Source: Chitinophaga sp. | GTDB taxonomy: Bacteria > Bacteroidota > Bacteroidia > Chitinophagales > Chitinophagaceae | Direction: 5' to 3' | Assembly: GCF_017745275.1 (NCBI RefSeq) | Contig: NZ_JAGHZS010000001.1 | Location: forward strand, 1,178,001-1,242,000 | Length of the DNA stretch: 64,000 nucleotides | Shown: piece by piece, positions 9,004 to 18,197 of the stretch | Layout of the letters: every line of letters begins with the position of its first letter | Position numbering within the stretch: position 1 is the first letter of the stretch | Translations under genes and position numbers: made by a program | Notes under the pieces: model-generated | What the model was told of the DNA's origin: nothing | Seen by the model: the letters and a program-made list of their open reading frames with translations, nothing else | Databases searched by the model: none

Positions 9004-10461
9004 CTATTCATTTTCTACTAATCCCTTGTTCGCGGCCAACATCCTTTCCCCGAACTTCAGGGCAAATCTTGCGGGCTTGAGCGTATAGGTTGCCACTACG
9101 TTGCCGGCGTCATCATAAAGTTTATGTGTGTACTTAACCGTATTGCTATAAACCGGGTCCACTGAAAGCCGGCGCATATCCCACCAGCGCATGCCGGAAG
9201 TGGCGAATTCACGAATACGTTCCTCAAGGATATAGCGAACCAATGCCTCTTTGTTTCCCGCTATATTTGCAGGTACAGTAGAGATATTGGCAGGCATTCT
9301 TTTGGACCGCAGCATTTCAAGAGCGCTCTTTGCCCCTGTAAGATCACCTGCCCTTGCTTTAAGCTCTGCACGCATCAGGTAGAGATCAGGTAATGACGGA
9401 CCGATTTCCAACCCGGAAAAAAGTGATGCGGAGTAGCGTCTCATTCCACCCGGAAAAGTTTTGTCGGGATTGAACATTTCCATTCCTGAGTATAGTTCCA
9501 GGCGCTTATCTGCCGGATCATATAAGGCAGCCGTTTCCGGGGAAAACACATAGGTATTGGCTTGTTGCAGCTGAAAATTAATCATACTGAGATTGTATAT
9601 CACCTGTGCATTATTGGCAGCCAACGGATAATTTGAAAGTCCGAAACCGAAATCTGGAAACCATGAATTATCGCTATCAGGATCAAGTACTATGTTATAA
9701 TCGTATAACGCGAGGGGCACTGCAGCTTTACTAAGCTCCGCGAATGCGGCATCCACATGTGTGCTGGCCTCACTGAATTTTGCCATATACAGATAAACAC
9801 GGGCCAATATAAATTCTGCCGCCAACCTGGAAAATTTCCGCCTGTGTGTTAATGGGCCAAGGTCTGGCAAGGCTTCTGTTAAATCCTTTATGATAAAGTC
9901 ATAACATTCCTGTACAGAGGCCCGTACAAATGTTGTTTGGGTTACGTCTGCCTTTGTAAGCAGTGGCACTCCCAAATCCGTAGCAGCAGTGGCAGCATTA
10001 TAGGGTAAGGAAAAGTCATTCAGAAAATAAAGATGGCAAAGCGCCCGTCCGACTTTAGCCTCTGCGAGGATAGCACGTTTTTGCTGATCGGTTCCTCCCT
10101 CTGATTGCATTACCTCATTTATAACTTTATTAAAGGTATAAATGTTGGTTAGTGGCCAGGTTTCATTAGGCAGCTGATCTTCGTCGTATACCCTTGCTTC
10201 AAACCTGAACAGTCTTTGGGTTCTGATTTGGGCAGCATCCATATAGGTAGCCTGGGCAGCCATTTCATCGCCCATGTATAAAGATGGCGGATAGGAAACC
10301 TGCAGGCTCACTGCATTCATTAATTGCTCATAGTCCACCGTATTTTTGGCCACTCGGGAGCCTTTAGGCTCAATTTCCAAAAAGTCTTTGGAGCATGAAG
10401 TCTGAAGCATCAGCGATATAAACAGAATGGGTAATAGTACCCTATGAATGGATTTCATCAT
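9004..10461 (-). CDS. SusD/RagB family outer-membrane lipoprotein
   Basis: 485 residues with a lipoprotein signal ending in LQTSCSKDFLEIEPKG. SCxxFLExxP is the hallmark start of SusD-like proteins, whose lipidated Cys anchors them to the outer membrane as the substrate-capturing lid over the SusC barrel. TPR-type helices follow, including VGRALCHLYFLNDFS, where the family usually has ALRAFxYFxL. The C-terminal RExARSG-like segment ILEERIREFATSGMRWWDMRR is strongly conserved in the family. It starts 15 bases after the SusC stop, the standard pairing. Length is slightly below typical (about 500-600). The ligand is not deducible; no glycosidase lies in this operon, so a non-glycan substrate is possible. 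Confidence 0.92.
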   Translation of the reverse strand: MMKSIHRVLLPILFISLMLQTSCSKDFLEIEPKGSRVAKNTVDYEQLMNAVSLQVSYPPSLYMGDEMAAQATYMDAAQIRTQRLFRFEARVYDEDQLPNETWPLTNIYTFNKVINEVMQSEGGTDQQKRAILAEAKVGRALCHLYFLNDFSLPYNAATAATDLGVPLLTKADVTQTTFVRASVQECYDFIIKDLTEALPDLGPLTHRRKFSRLAAEFILARVYLYMAKFSEASTHVDAAFAELSKAAVPLALYDYNIVLDPDSDNSWFPDFGFGLSNYPLAANNAQVIYNLSMINFQLQQANTYVFSPETAALYDPADKRLELYSGMEMFNPDKTFPGGMRRYSASLFSGLEIGPSLPDLYLMRAELKARAGDLTGAKSALEMLRSKRMPANISTVPANIAGNKEALVRYILEERIREFATSGMRWWDMRRLSVDPVYSNTVKYTHKLYDDAGNVVATYTLKPARFALKFGERMLAANKGLVENE

Positions 10462-10476
10462 CTTAAGCAGGTTTAA

Positions 10477-13400
10477 TTAAAGAGTAATGTGTGCGCCAAC
10501 TGTGAATGTGCCTTGTCCTATACGGATATTTCTGACACCTGCCGGCGATTGAAACTCCGGATCGATCCCGAAGTGGTTCTTCTTCCAGAGCATGAGATTG
10601 GATACCTGTGCCCTGAAAGTTAATCCTTCCGCATGCAGCCTCCGAACCAACGTCTTACCTACATCATAGGAAAGCGTGATCTCCCTGATCTTTGCATAAG
10701 ACGCATCAAATGAATTCAGGTTGGAGTAGGTGTAGTAAAACATATTTCTGCCGTTGTCGATGGTAGTATTATAGGCATACCTGGGGATATTGGTTTTATT
10801 TTCATCTCCCGGCGTCTTCCAGCGATTAGCAAATTCGGGTTGAAGTGTGTTCTGATAAAGAGGGTCTTGCCAAAAATTATTAAAATCACGGAACAACACA
10901 TGTCCTAAGTTAAAGCTGATGTTAATTCCCAGTTGAAATCGCCTGTAATAAAATGTATTGAATAATCCACCTGTCATGATCGGTTGAGAAGTTCCTGCCA
11001 AATGAACATCTTCTGGCTTGGAGCCATTTTTATCAGACAGTATTTTTCCATTGGCCTGGATGATCTGTGGGTCTCCCACCGCGTTAAGTCCGCCATTGAT
11101 GAATTCAAATACAGCGTATGCAGGTTTCCCTTCCACGAAGGGAGTTCCAATCATTCCTGTACCGGTTGTGATGGCGGTTGCTGTTGCCATCCTCGTTATC
11201 TTATTTTTGTTGTACGACAGGTTCAGGACAGTATTCCAGTTGAAATCCCGGGAAATGATATTCAGTGAGGTCAAACTAAATTCAAACCCTTTATTTTCAA
11301 GGTCTCCGTAATTACCGATAACAGTTGCATATCCAGTCAACGGCGCTGTCATCAATGAGCCGATCAGGTTACTGGTCTTTTTTATATATCCGTCTATCGA
11401 ACCGCCTAGTCTGCCACCCAGCACTGTAAAATCCAGTCCTCCGTTATAGACCTTGGTTCCCTCCCAGGTCAGTTTGTCGTTGCCGGGAGTACCGATAACC
11501 AAACCAACTCCTGTTACATAGTTTACGTTCGATGAGGATTGCAGGATATCGAATGATGCAGCCTGCGCAGGCTTGGGTGCATTACCTGTTATGCCATAGG
11601 TGAATCTCAGGTGGAGCCGGTCCAGCCATGTAAACGATTTCATGAAATCTTCCCTGTTCAGCAACCATTTACCGCCTATGCTATACACGGGCCTGTTTTG
11701 AGCAGATTTGGCAAGACCAAATAAATTGCTCTCATCAATCCTCCAACTTGCATTCAGTGCATACTTCCACTGATACATGTATCCCAATGTAGAATAGTAA
11801 GAGGTAGTTCTTGCGATAGCCCCTTCTCCTCCACCCACATTATTTGATGGTAACACTCTTCCCAGCAGACCTGATACCGTTCCTGTAATCCCTTTCATGA
11901 GTGTATCAATATTTACCGGGCGGGAAACCTGCAACTGTTCATCCCAGCCATAATAGGTAGCAGATGATGTCAACGGTGTGGAGCTTGTAGCTTCCTGTCC
12001 TGCCATAACAGTCAGCTGATGCGGATCCCAGTTCCGATCAAATATCAGCTGATTTCTTACCGTCCAGTTTTTCTGAGATGCATTACTTACATTGAGCATC
12101 CCTCCATCCTTTGGCAACCAATACCTGGGGGTGCTGTTTACAGTTGGCGCCTGTGTAAAACTTACCAGCTGGTCCCTTACCGCGTAACTTTCCTGGTACT
12201 GAACTGTCCGGTTGTTTCTTACAAACGTCTGGTAGCCATAAGTACCCTCAAAGCGAAGTCCTTTCAGCAATTGTAATTTCATGCTTCCCACTACTCTTCC
12301 GGATAAACTGCTGCTCTTTGAATATCCCCTGTTAAACTCATCAAGCGGAACGTAGTCCAGGTTAACACGGCTCCTGGCAGCATAATCAAGCCTGAGAGAA
12401 TCGCTGTAATTTCCCAGGAAATTCACTGCCAGCGGATTTCCTGCCTTATCACGGAACCGCTGATAAGGCACCATAGAAACATCCGGGGCCAGCACTCCTA
12501 TACCCAGATTTGAAGTACTTGCCAGGGTATTGGTAAGATCAGTGACTACGGATAACTGCAATCTTTTATTGAAATTGAAATCCTGTCTGACATTCAATTT
12601 ATACGAATTGTTCCTTTCACCACGTGTGCTGCTTTGAATACCGGTATAGCTCAATGATCCATAAAAGCTGTAAATGTCGCCGCCTCCAGAAAGCGAGACT
12701 GTATGGTTAGTTGAGGCTGCATTTCTGTAAAAAATACTGGAAATTTCACTCCTGTTATCGATGGCTGCCAAACTATCCAGCGCCTTATTCGCCTGAGCAC
12801 CGGTGATTAGCCCTCTGTACTCATCATATTGAATTTGCAGGTGCGGAGGAACCGGAGCAAGGGCCTGTACTGCACTCCAGTTATAATAAGGCGCAAATTG
12901 AGGGAAGATTTCTTTTGCAGTAGCAATAAAATCCCTGCTGTTCATTTTCGGGATATAGGATCGATCCGGTTTACCCTGGAAATTATAATAACCATCGTAA
13001 TCGACCCGTAATTTCTGTCCTGTCTTACCCTTTTTGGTAGTAATAACAATTACCCCGTTCGCCGCTTTTGCGCCCCAGATAGAAGCCGCGGAGGCATCTT
13101 TCAGAACAGTTATATCCGCAATATCCTGCGGATTGATGTTAGCGATGGGATTAGCGGTGTTCATAATATTATTACGGGATGCATCACTAGTATTATCACC
13201 TGGTAATTCCACGCCGTCTACCACGATCAATGGCGACCTGGTAGCATTGAGGGAAGTCAAACCCCGAACCAGCAACGGCTCTCCACCCGGTGCATTGTTT
13301 ATCGCCAGGCCGGGTACCAGCCCATCCAGCCTTTGAAGAATATTGGTACTGCTGGATCTGCTGGCAACAGTGCCCATGTCCACTTTTGCTACTGCCCCTG

Positions 13401-14127
13401 TATTTCGTTCCCTGGTAATATTCTGATAACCCGTGGAAACAATTTGAATAGCTTCCAGTTTTTGTTCCGAAGGCACCAGAATAACCGAAATCATTTCTGA
13501 ACCGTTCACTTTCACCTCTTTTTCATTGAATCCTATGAAGCTTATTATCAGCACTGCGCCTTTTTCTGCTTCTATATGAAACGTTCCCTTTTCATCGCTC
13601 ACGGCTACTACCTGGCTGCCTTTAATACGGATGGTAGCCCCAGGCAGAGGATTTTTATCAGAGTCCGTGATCAATCCCGATACTTTCGTTTTAGGCTCCT
13701 CAGCAGCGGATAAATTTCCATTTTTATCAGGTACACCAACATCTCTGCGCATCACTACTATATTACCCTGCTTTATCTCGAAAGCAAGTTTCTCTGGCTT
13801 TAAAACAGCGGTCAAAAAATCATTCAATGGCATCTGCTGTGCGTCTATAGTCACGGGGTGCGCGTTCTTAATATGCTCATCATTATAAAAAACAGTTACT
13901 CCCGTCTGTTTCTCAATAATTTTAAACACATTATGCAAAGGTTCTTTGTTTAGTTTGGCAGTAATAGATTGCGCCAGTCCTATGGCTTGCACCTGAACTA
14001 AGAAAACAGTTAGTAAAACAAATGTTAGTTTCATCCTGAACGGTATTTTGGTTGATACTGGACGGCCGAAGAAGCCACACCAAGCTAACCTGAGCCTCCA
14101 CGGCAGGTTTAAAGCAGAAAAATGCAT
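10477..14127 (-). CDS. SusC/RagA-type TonB-dependent transporter with STN signalling domain
   Basis: A full-length transporter of about 1216 residues. After the signal peptide (KLTFVLLTVFLVQVQAIGLAQ) comes a secretin/TonB N-terminal (STN) domain (LHNVFKIIEKQTGVTVFYND), then a carboxypeptidase-like beta domain (VSGLITDSDKNPLPGATI), a plug (TVLKDASAASIWGAKAANGVIVITTKKG) and the barrel. The STN domain marks transporters that signal through a FecR anti-sigma factor, and a fecR and an ECF sigma gene lie directly upstream. In-frame starts exist at 14199, 14127 and 14034; 14034 begins exactly at the signal peptide, but related proteins often carry a leader of about 30 residues, so 14127 is chosen without certainty. 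It forms a pump with the following SusD. Confidence 0.92.
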   Translation of the reverse strand: MHFSALNLPWRLRLAWCGFFGRPVSTKIPFRMKLTFVLLTVFLVQVQAIGLAQSITAKLNKEPLHNVFKIIEKQTGVTVFYNDEHIKNAHPVTIDAQQMPLNDFLTAVLKPEKLAFEIKQGNIVVMRRDVGVPDKNGNLSAAEEPKTKVSGLITDSDKNPLPGATIRIKGSQVVAVSDEKGTFHIEAEKGAVLIISFIGFNEKEVKVNGSEMISVILVPSEQKLEAIQIVSTGYQNITRERNTGAVAKVDMGTVASRSSSTNILQRLDGLVPGLAINNAPGGEPLLVRGLTSLNATRSPLIVVDGVELPGDNTSDASRNNIMNTANPIANINPQDIADITVLKDASAASIWGAKAANGVIVITTKKGKTGQKLRVDYDGYYNFQGKPDRSYIPKMNSRDFIATAKEIFPQFAPYYNWSAVQALAPVPPHLQIQYDEYRGLITGAQANKALDSLAAIDNRSEISSIFYRNAASTNHTVSLSGGGDIYSFYGSLSYTGIQSSTRGERNNSYKLNVRQDFNFNKRLQLSVVTDLTNTLASTSNLGIGVLAPDVSMVPYQRFRDKAGNPLAVNFLGNYSDSLRLDYAARSRVNLDYVPLDEFNRGYSKSSSLSGRVVGSMKLQLLKGLRFEGTYGYQTFVRNNRTVQYQESYAVRDQLVSFTQAPTVNSTPRYWLPKDGGMLNVSNASQKNWTVRNQLIFDRNWDPHQLTVMAGQEATSSTPLTSSATYYGWDEQLQVSRPVNIDTLMKGITGTVSGLLGRVLPSNNVGGGEGAIARTTSYYSTLGYMYQWKYALNASWRIDESNLFGLAKSAQNRPVYSIGGKWLLNREDFMKSFTWLDRLHLRFTYGITGNAPKPAQAASFDILQSSSNVNYVTGVGLVIGTPGNDKLTWEGTKVYNGGLDFTVLGGRLGGSIDGYIKKTSNLIGSLMTAPLTGYATVIGNYGDLENKGFEFSLTSLNIISRDFNWNTVLNLSYNKNKITRMATATAITTGTGMIGTPFVEGKPAYAVFEFINGGLNAVGDPQIIQANGKILSDKNGSKPEDVHLAGTSQPIMTGGLFNTFYYRRFQLGINISFNLGHVLFRDFNNFWQDPLYQNTLQPEFANRWKTPGDENKTNIPRYAYNTTIDNGRNMFYYTYSNLNSFDASYAKIREITLSYDVGKTLVRRLHAEGLTFRAQVSNLMLWKKNHFGIDPEFQSPAGVRNIRIGQGTFTVGAHITL

Positions 14128-14262
14128 ACTTTCTAAATAGTTTTGGTTGGTTTTTGTAGTTGATCCTGAACAAAGTGCTTTATTTACATACCAGATCATT
14201 CCGGAGATATCCCGGCATGCCTGTTTTTATTAAGCGGCCTGCCCAATGCGTTATCAATAACA

Positions 14263-14293
14263 CCTGATGAATGACTCATCAATAGCCATCAGG
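14263..14293 (-). promoter_or_regulatory. hairpin between fecR and susC
   Basis: On the minus strand CCTGATG (14293-14287) can pair with CATCAGG (14269-14263). The opening arm includes the fecR stop codon. An overlapping TGATGA / TCATCA pair (about 14266-14282) offers an alternative fold. No T-run follows, so this may set the expression ratio or stabilise the 3' transcript rather than stop it. Evidence is weak. Confidence 0.3.
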
Positions 14294-15509
14294 GAAGTAT
14301 AATTAATGTCCTGTTGTCTTCCAGTTTGTAGTGAAGTCCTACGTTGCTCAGAAAATACAGCACATCGGTAAAGGGAAGGCTCCTTTTAATAGTGCCGCCC
14401 AGCTGTACTTTCGGAATTGTTTGCTGATAAATTATTTTAACATCATACCATCTTGCAAGTTGCCGCATGGCCTCTTCCAGCGGAACATCATTAAAATCAA
14501 AGACGCCATTTTTCCAGGCAACAACCGAAGCTGCATTTACATCGTCAAACACCTGGATAGGCTTGTTTCCGGTGGTAGTAAGTGCCTGTTGTCCGGGCTT
14601 AAGTAGTTTGTAGGCTGCTCTTTCCGATCCTTTCATTGCAACCCGTATCGCTCCATCCAGCAGCGTGGTTCGAACGGATTGCTCATTGTCATATGCATTC
14701 ACGTTAAAACTTGTTCCCAGTACTTCAACAGAAGTTCCGCCGTTAACTGCAACCCTGAAAGGAACAGAAGGATTTTGAGCAACTTCCATATAAACCTCTC
14801 CTGTAACACTAATAAGTCTTTCCTTACCCGTAAAAGCTACCGGGTAATGAATGGAACTTTCCGCATTCAGCCACACGTTGGTTCCATCTGATAACCTAAG
14901 TTGAAACTGCTTGCCTTTCGGGGTAGATACCGTATTATATTGAACTTCTGAACCGGTTCTCTCGTATTCAAATACTCCATTGGTGACTTTGGCAACTGTC
15001 CCTCCCTGCAATGTTATCCGGCCATTTTTGACAGTATCTAAAAGTACCTGTGATCCGTCCGATAAGGTAAGTAAAACGCTACTTTTCCCTTGTTGTTCAT
15101 TTGTTACCGACTGCACAATTCCAGATGGTGTTGCTGCCTGCTTTTTGTAATACAGGTAATAAGCACCAATACCAATTATCAATGCCACCGAAGACGCTAC
15201 CGCCCAACTCCATTTCCGTATGAGCGGATTCCGGTGACCAACATACATACCCTTCCCTGCCTCCTTATCAGCAGGAAGCTTCCTGCCTGGATAGCGATCC
15301 AGGATATTTTTGATCATTGTTTGCTGCCGGGCTTCACTAAAGAGACCTTCATCCTGTATTTTTTCCCACATATCCTCCAGTACAGGAATGATTTCCTGTT
15401 CAGTAGAAGCCGATTGCAACATATCAATAAGCTCCTGTCTTTCTGCATCGGTAAACTGGTCATTTGACCACCGCTCCAGTAGGTGTTTTAGTCTGCTATT
15501 CACAGTCAA
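14289..15509 (-). CDS. FecR family anti-sigma factor
   Basis: A 406-aa inner-membrane protein. It has a cytoplasmic N-terminal helical domain with the DAERQELIDML segment that binds the sigma factor, one membrane helix (WAVASSVALIIGIGAYYLYY, about 102-121), a periplasmic FecR domain (STPKGKQFQLRLSDGTNVWLNAESS) and a C-terminal DUF4974-type STN-like domain (VPLEEAMRQLARWYDVKI). FecR proteins hold or activate an ECF sigma factor according to a signal received from the STN domain of a partner TonB-dependent transporter. The partner sigma is 85 bases upstream and the STN transporter is the next gene, so all three form one cell-surface signalling unit. Confidence 0.92.
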   Translation of the reverse strand: MTVNSRLKHLLERWSNDQFTDAERQELIDMLQSASTEQEIIPVLEDMWEKIQDEGLFSEARQQTMIKNILDRYPGRKLPADKEAGKGMYVGHRNPLIRKWSWAVASSVALIIGIGAYYLYYKKQAATPSGIVQSVTNEQQGKSSVLLTLSDGSQVLLDTVKNGRITLQGGTVAKVTNGVFEYERTGSEVQYNTVSTPKGKQFQLRLSDGTNVWLNAESSIHYPVAFTGKERLISVTGEVYMEVAQNPSVPFRVAVNGGTSVEVLGTSFNVNAYDNEQSVRTTLLDGAIRVAMKGSERAAYKLLKPGQQALTTTGNKPIQVFDDVNAASVVAWKNGVFDFNDVPLEEAMRQLARWYDVKIIYQQTIPKVQLGGTIKRSLPFTDVLYFLSNVGLHYKLEDNRTLIILP

Positions 15510-15594
15510 TCAATTTTATCTCAATGGATATGATCTATCTTTATCTTAGGAGAAGGCTTTTGTAAAAAAGGGGGTATTCCAATGGAAAAAAATT

Positions 15595-16194
15595 TTACAA
15601 CTTTATAATCAGGAACGAAATTATGATTGGCAGGCCATTATTCCTGATGTAATCGACGATAGATGAAGAGGCAATCTGGAGGTATTTTTTTACGGTTTCC
15701 CGGCTAATCTGCATTTCCTCTGCTATTTCGGCATATTTTTTCCCTTCTAACCGGGCAAGCATCCAAACCTTCTTTTGCTGCGGCGGGAGCCGATCTACTG
15801 CACTTTTTACTAATATATCGTACGCGTCCTTTAAAGAGGCCTCGTCCTGTGCCTCCATGCCGTCGGCCACAGTTTGTGTAATCTGATGCCACTCCTCTCG
15901 TTTTTTGTACTCTTTGTCAATGTTCTTCAGCATCCTGACCGCATGATGCCTCGATATTACAAATAGCCAGGAACGAAAACTTTCCACTTCTCTCAGAGAT
16001 TCCCTTGTTAGCCATAGCTGGGTGAAAATTTCCTGCACCACATCGGAAGCTATGTCCTGATCTTTGGTAATTTTGACCAGGTATGTAAAAAGAAGGCCGG
16101 AATACGCTTTCACAAGCATAGCAAACGCCTGCTCATCCCCCTCAGAGATCTGCAACAGCAGTTGGCGGTCACTATTATGATTAATACCTGACAA
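15595..16194 (-). CDS. ECF RNA polymerase sigma factor (FecI-like)
   Basis: 199 residues with region 2 (LLFTYLVKITKDQDIASDVVQEIFTQLW, split across helices) and region 4 (LPPQQKKVWMLARLEGKKYAEIAEEM, ISRETVKKYL), as in the sigma-70 family of Bacteroidota surface-signalling systems. It sits directly upstream of fecR and the STN-type SusC, the expected order for FecI/FecR control. The C-terminus is odd: after the region 4 helix the protein ends in NNGLPIIISFLIIKL, a hydrophobic tail of about 12 residues. Such tails are seen in some family members and may contact the membrane or FecR. Its target promoter is presumably its own operon or susC; no consensus could be derived. Confidence 0.9.
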   Translation of the reverse strand: MSGINHNSDRQLLLQISEGDEQAFAMLVKAYSGLLFTYLVKITKDQDIASDVVQEIFTQLWLTRESLREVESFRSWLFVISRHHAVRMLKNIDKEYKKREEWHQITQTVADGMEAQDEASLKDAYDILVKSAVDRLPPQQKKVWMLARLEGKKYAEIAEEMQISRETVKKYLQIASSSIVDYIRNNGLPIIISFLIIKL

Positions 16195-16263
16195 TTAATA
16201 AGTTGATTGATTCGAATTAGCCACAATGTTATTAAAAATTTCACACAGTTAATAGTGGCCTAT

Positions 16264-16629
16264 TTACATTCTCTCAAAGGTATCTGCATTCGTTTTTACA
16301 GACTGCCACCAGGCAAGTGGCTTTTTTATTGCAAGCGCACCTCCTTTACTGGCTCCGATGACCTCATCGGTCACCACCTGCCACATCGTTTGCATTTTTC
16401 CTTCATAAAACATTCCTGCATAGGTGACAACATGATCTCCACCAGCGCAGGTTAGCGCTATCAGGTTTCTGCGACATACACCTGTTAGCAGCAACTGCTC
16501 GCCCTTCGTAGTTTCATCTACAGCGGATTCGAAATAACCTTGCAGCATCCCATCTTCCTGATGGGTAATTTCCAGAATGGAACCATATTGGTTTTTCCAT
16601 CTCCCTATCCAATTCATTTCTGATGACAT
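16264..16629 (-). CDS. avidin/streptavidin family protein without signal peptide
   Basis: The 121-aa product aligns along its whole length with the avidin barrel: GRWKNQYGSILEIT corresponds to the first strands of streptavidin (GTWYNQLGSTFIVT), GYFESAV to TYESAV, TYAGMF to TWSGQY, MWQVVT to QWLLTS and ADTFERM to HDTFTKV. By this hand alignment several biotin contacts are kept (Asn13, Ser17, Ser35, Trp83, Trp107 or Trp108, Asp116). Others are changed: Tyr43 becomes Phe33, Trp92 becomes Tyr70, and the Trp79, Ser88 and Thr90 positions are lost. Most avidins are exported, but this one starts MSSEMNWIG and has no signal. It is upstream of the sigma gene by 69 bases. Biotin binding is plausible but unproven; another small ligand is possible. 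Confidence 0.8.
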   Translation of the reverse strand: MSSEMNWIGRWKNQYGSILEITHQEDGMLQGYFESAVDETTKGEQLLLTGVCRRNLIALTCAGGDHVVTYAGMFYEGKMQTMWQVVTDEVIGASKGGALAIKKPLAWWQSVKTNADTFERM

Positions 16630-16646
16630 AAAATAATAGTATTATG

Positions 16647-16675
16647 TTTCAGTGATAAAATGAGGTACACTGAAA
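16647..16675. promoter_or_regulatory. inverted repeat in the leader of the avidin-like gene
   Basis: TTTCAGTG (16647-16654) is perfectly complementary to CACTGAAA (16668-16675) with 13 bases between. It lies 17-46 bases upstream of the minus-strand ATG at 16629, a suitable place for an operator or leader hairpin. No further copy was seen in the window. Confidence 0.35.
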
Positions 16676-16874
16676 TAGCTGATGCTGTCTGCTATTTCCG
16701 GTCAAAGACCGCCCAAAAATAGTGCCTGTGGAACCAATTGCTCCGGGCTCCGCGCTTCGGTCTATGGCTTTTAGTACGTTGGTTTAAAGGGAATGAAAAG
16801 ACAATCGCTGGCGGATATTGTAAAAGGACGGACGCTAGATGGATGAGTTGCCGCAATGCCTATCCTTTCTTCCT

Positions 16875-17342
16875 CTAATATTGATGATTACATGATAAAT
16901 AGGGTTCTCCGTAATCAATAATTCCCGCATATTTAAGTTGCTCCAATTTTGCCCTTATCGGAGAATAATCTAACTGTGCAGGAATTTCTACTACAAAATA
17001 CCCTGCACCTGTTCCTTCACTCTCACACCCTACTTCCTTGAACGTTGCACGAAGTGTTGCTACATCTTGTGTCTCATCCGTTACAACCACCTGAATAGTA
17101 GAGTTCCCCGAGGCCTCTATGGTTCGACGATATGTTATTCGGCCCTCCGTCTCATCATATTCGGCAAAAACAATGTCGTCGCTGGCTATCATTGGTGCGT
17201 AAAAAGGAATATTGTCCATTTTGTAATATCCTTTCTCTTTGTCAATAGTTAATGCCCACATTGTTTCCACCGTTTCCTTTCCGAGTACTTCGCTGTAAAA
17301 TCTGAATAGTATCTTTTCGTATTCATGCTGATCATCAAGCAT
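16875..17342 (-). CDS. DUF4265-like protein
   Basis: A 155-aa protein without signal peptide or membrane segment. The pattern ETVETMWALTIDKEKG, then YYKMDNIPFYAPMIASDDIVFAEY, is typical of the DUF4265 group as I remember it: a small cytoplasmic family of unknown role that often occurs as a single accessory gene, sometimes near toxin/immunity loci. The C-terminal half is predicted alpha/beta with a FFxVEIP-like strand (GYFVVEIPAQLDYSPIRAKLEQL). It is monocistronic, divergent from the next gene across 140 bases, and separated from the avidin-like gene by 245 bases in which only a short inverted repeat was seen. The family call is moderately sure; the role is unknown. Confidence 0.65.
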   Translation of the reverse strand: MLDDQHEYEKILFRFYSEVLGKETVETMWALTIDKEKGYYKMDNIPFYAPMIASDDIVFAEYDETEGRITYRRTIEASGNSTIQVVVTDETQDVATLRATFKEVGCESEGTGAGYFVVEIPAQLDYSPIRAKLEQLKYAGIIDYGEPYLSCNHQY

Positions 17343-17482
17343 AGAAGCAATATGTTGTTAATGTTAAAGTAACATAATAAAATAAACAATCTCCATTTGT
17401 CACCCAAAACATACTATCTTAGGCACAATACCCAAATTAATACTGCCCTATACTAATCTGATTACCTATAAAACATTAAGAA

Positions 17483-18007
17483 TTGAACTTCCGATTGCTG
17501 GCTTTAAAAATCCTGTTAAATATTGAAAGCATAAGAACCGTGCCCAGTGCCGCGTTACAGGCATTGCAGGAAGGATATGATTCTCCCTCTCTCTGGATTT
17601 TGGCTGGGTTTTCTAAGCACGACGACGTTTATGACATTCTTCATTATTACCATAACGCATTAGATGAATTAGGCATTATATTGCCAGATAAACGTGACGC
17701 AGCTATTGAAATAGCGCTTTCAATAGCGGATGAAATATTTGATAATAGAAGACAGCTTATCGAGGGTGTCCGGGGAATAAAAAATACCGTTATTGACGCT
17801 TATCCATTTTATGAAGAGAGTAAACATCGTGTTTATGATAGTATTAGCTTTGAAAACATATATGCTTCACTTCTTGAAATTGAAGAATTAGAATGGTCAG
17901 CCTATCAATGGCATCATAATAAGACGAATAAGGAGCTGGAAGCTGAATTTAGCTTAGACCTGATGAAGGAGCTCCGAGAGTGGTATGCACTTATGAAAAA
18001 CAAGTAA
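17483..18007 (+). CDS. hypothetical helical protein, TTG start
   Basis: No family is recognised. The frame opens after a TAA at 17477-17479 and the only plausible initiator is TTG at 17483, because no ATG occurs until the last few residues. The 174-aa product is soluble, acidic and rich in helices, with segments such as SPSLWILAGFSKHDDVYDIL, DAAIEIALSIADEIF and ELEAEFSLDLMKELREW. Its bases are visibly AT-richer than the flanking genes, which fits recent acquisition. A reading-frame remnant follows directly. It may be an immunity-type or other accessory gene, but nothing in the sequence proves this. Confidence 0.55.
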   Translation: MNFRLLALKILLNIESIRTVPSAALQALQEGYDSPSLWILAGFSKHDDVYDILHYYHNALDELGIILPDKRDAAIEIALSIADEIFDNRRQLIEGVRGIKNTVIDAYPFYEESKHRVYDSISFENIYASLLEIEELEWSAYQWHHNKTNKELEAEFSLDLMKELREWYALMKNK

Positions 18008-18014
18008 ACCCTAA

Positions 18015-18197
18015 ACCTTTACGCTACCTTATCAATTCAATAAAGTATACACGCAACAAACCGGAGAATATGAAAACGGTCTGCGGATGCTGTTTGTAAC
18101 AGACACGAGAAATGACATACTTGTTGATGTGAAGCTTATCTATCTTTATACAAAGATCTCATTCAAATCATCCACAACTCCTACCAGTTATTTATGA
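18015..18197 (+). pseudogene. possible 3' remnant of a gene
   Basis: Directly after the TAA at 18012-18014, a 60-codon open frame without a start encodes protein-like sequence (PYQFNKVYTQQTGEYENGL, then MLFVTDTRNDILVDVKLIY) and ends at TGA 18195-18197. Its last bases overlap the convergent RidA-like gene. The amino-acid pattern looks like a real C-terminus rather than random translation, so it may be what is left of a deleted gene. No family is recognised. Confidence 0.3.
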
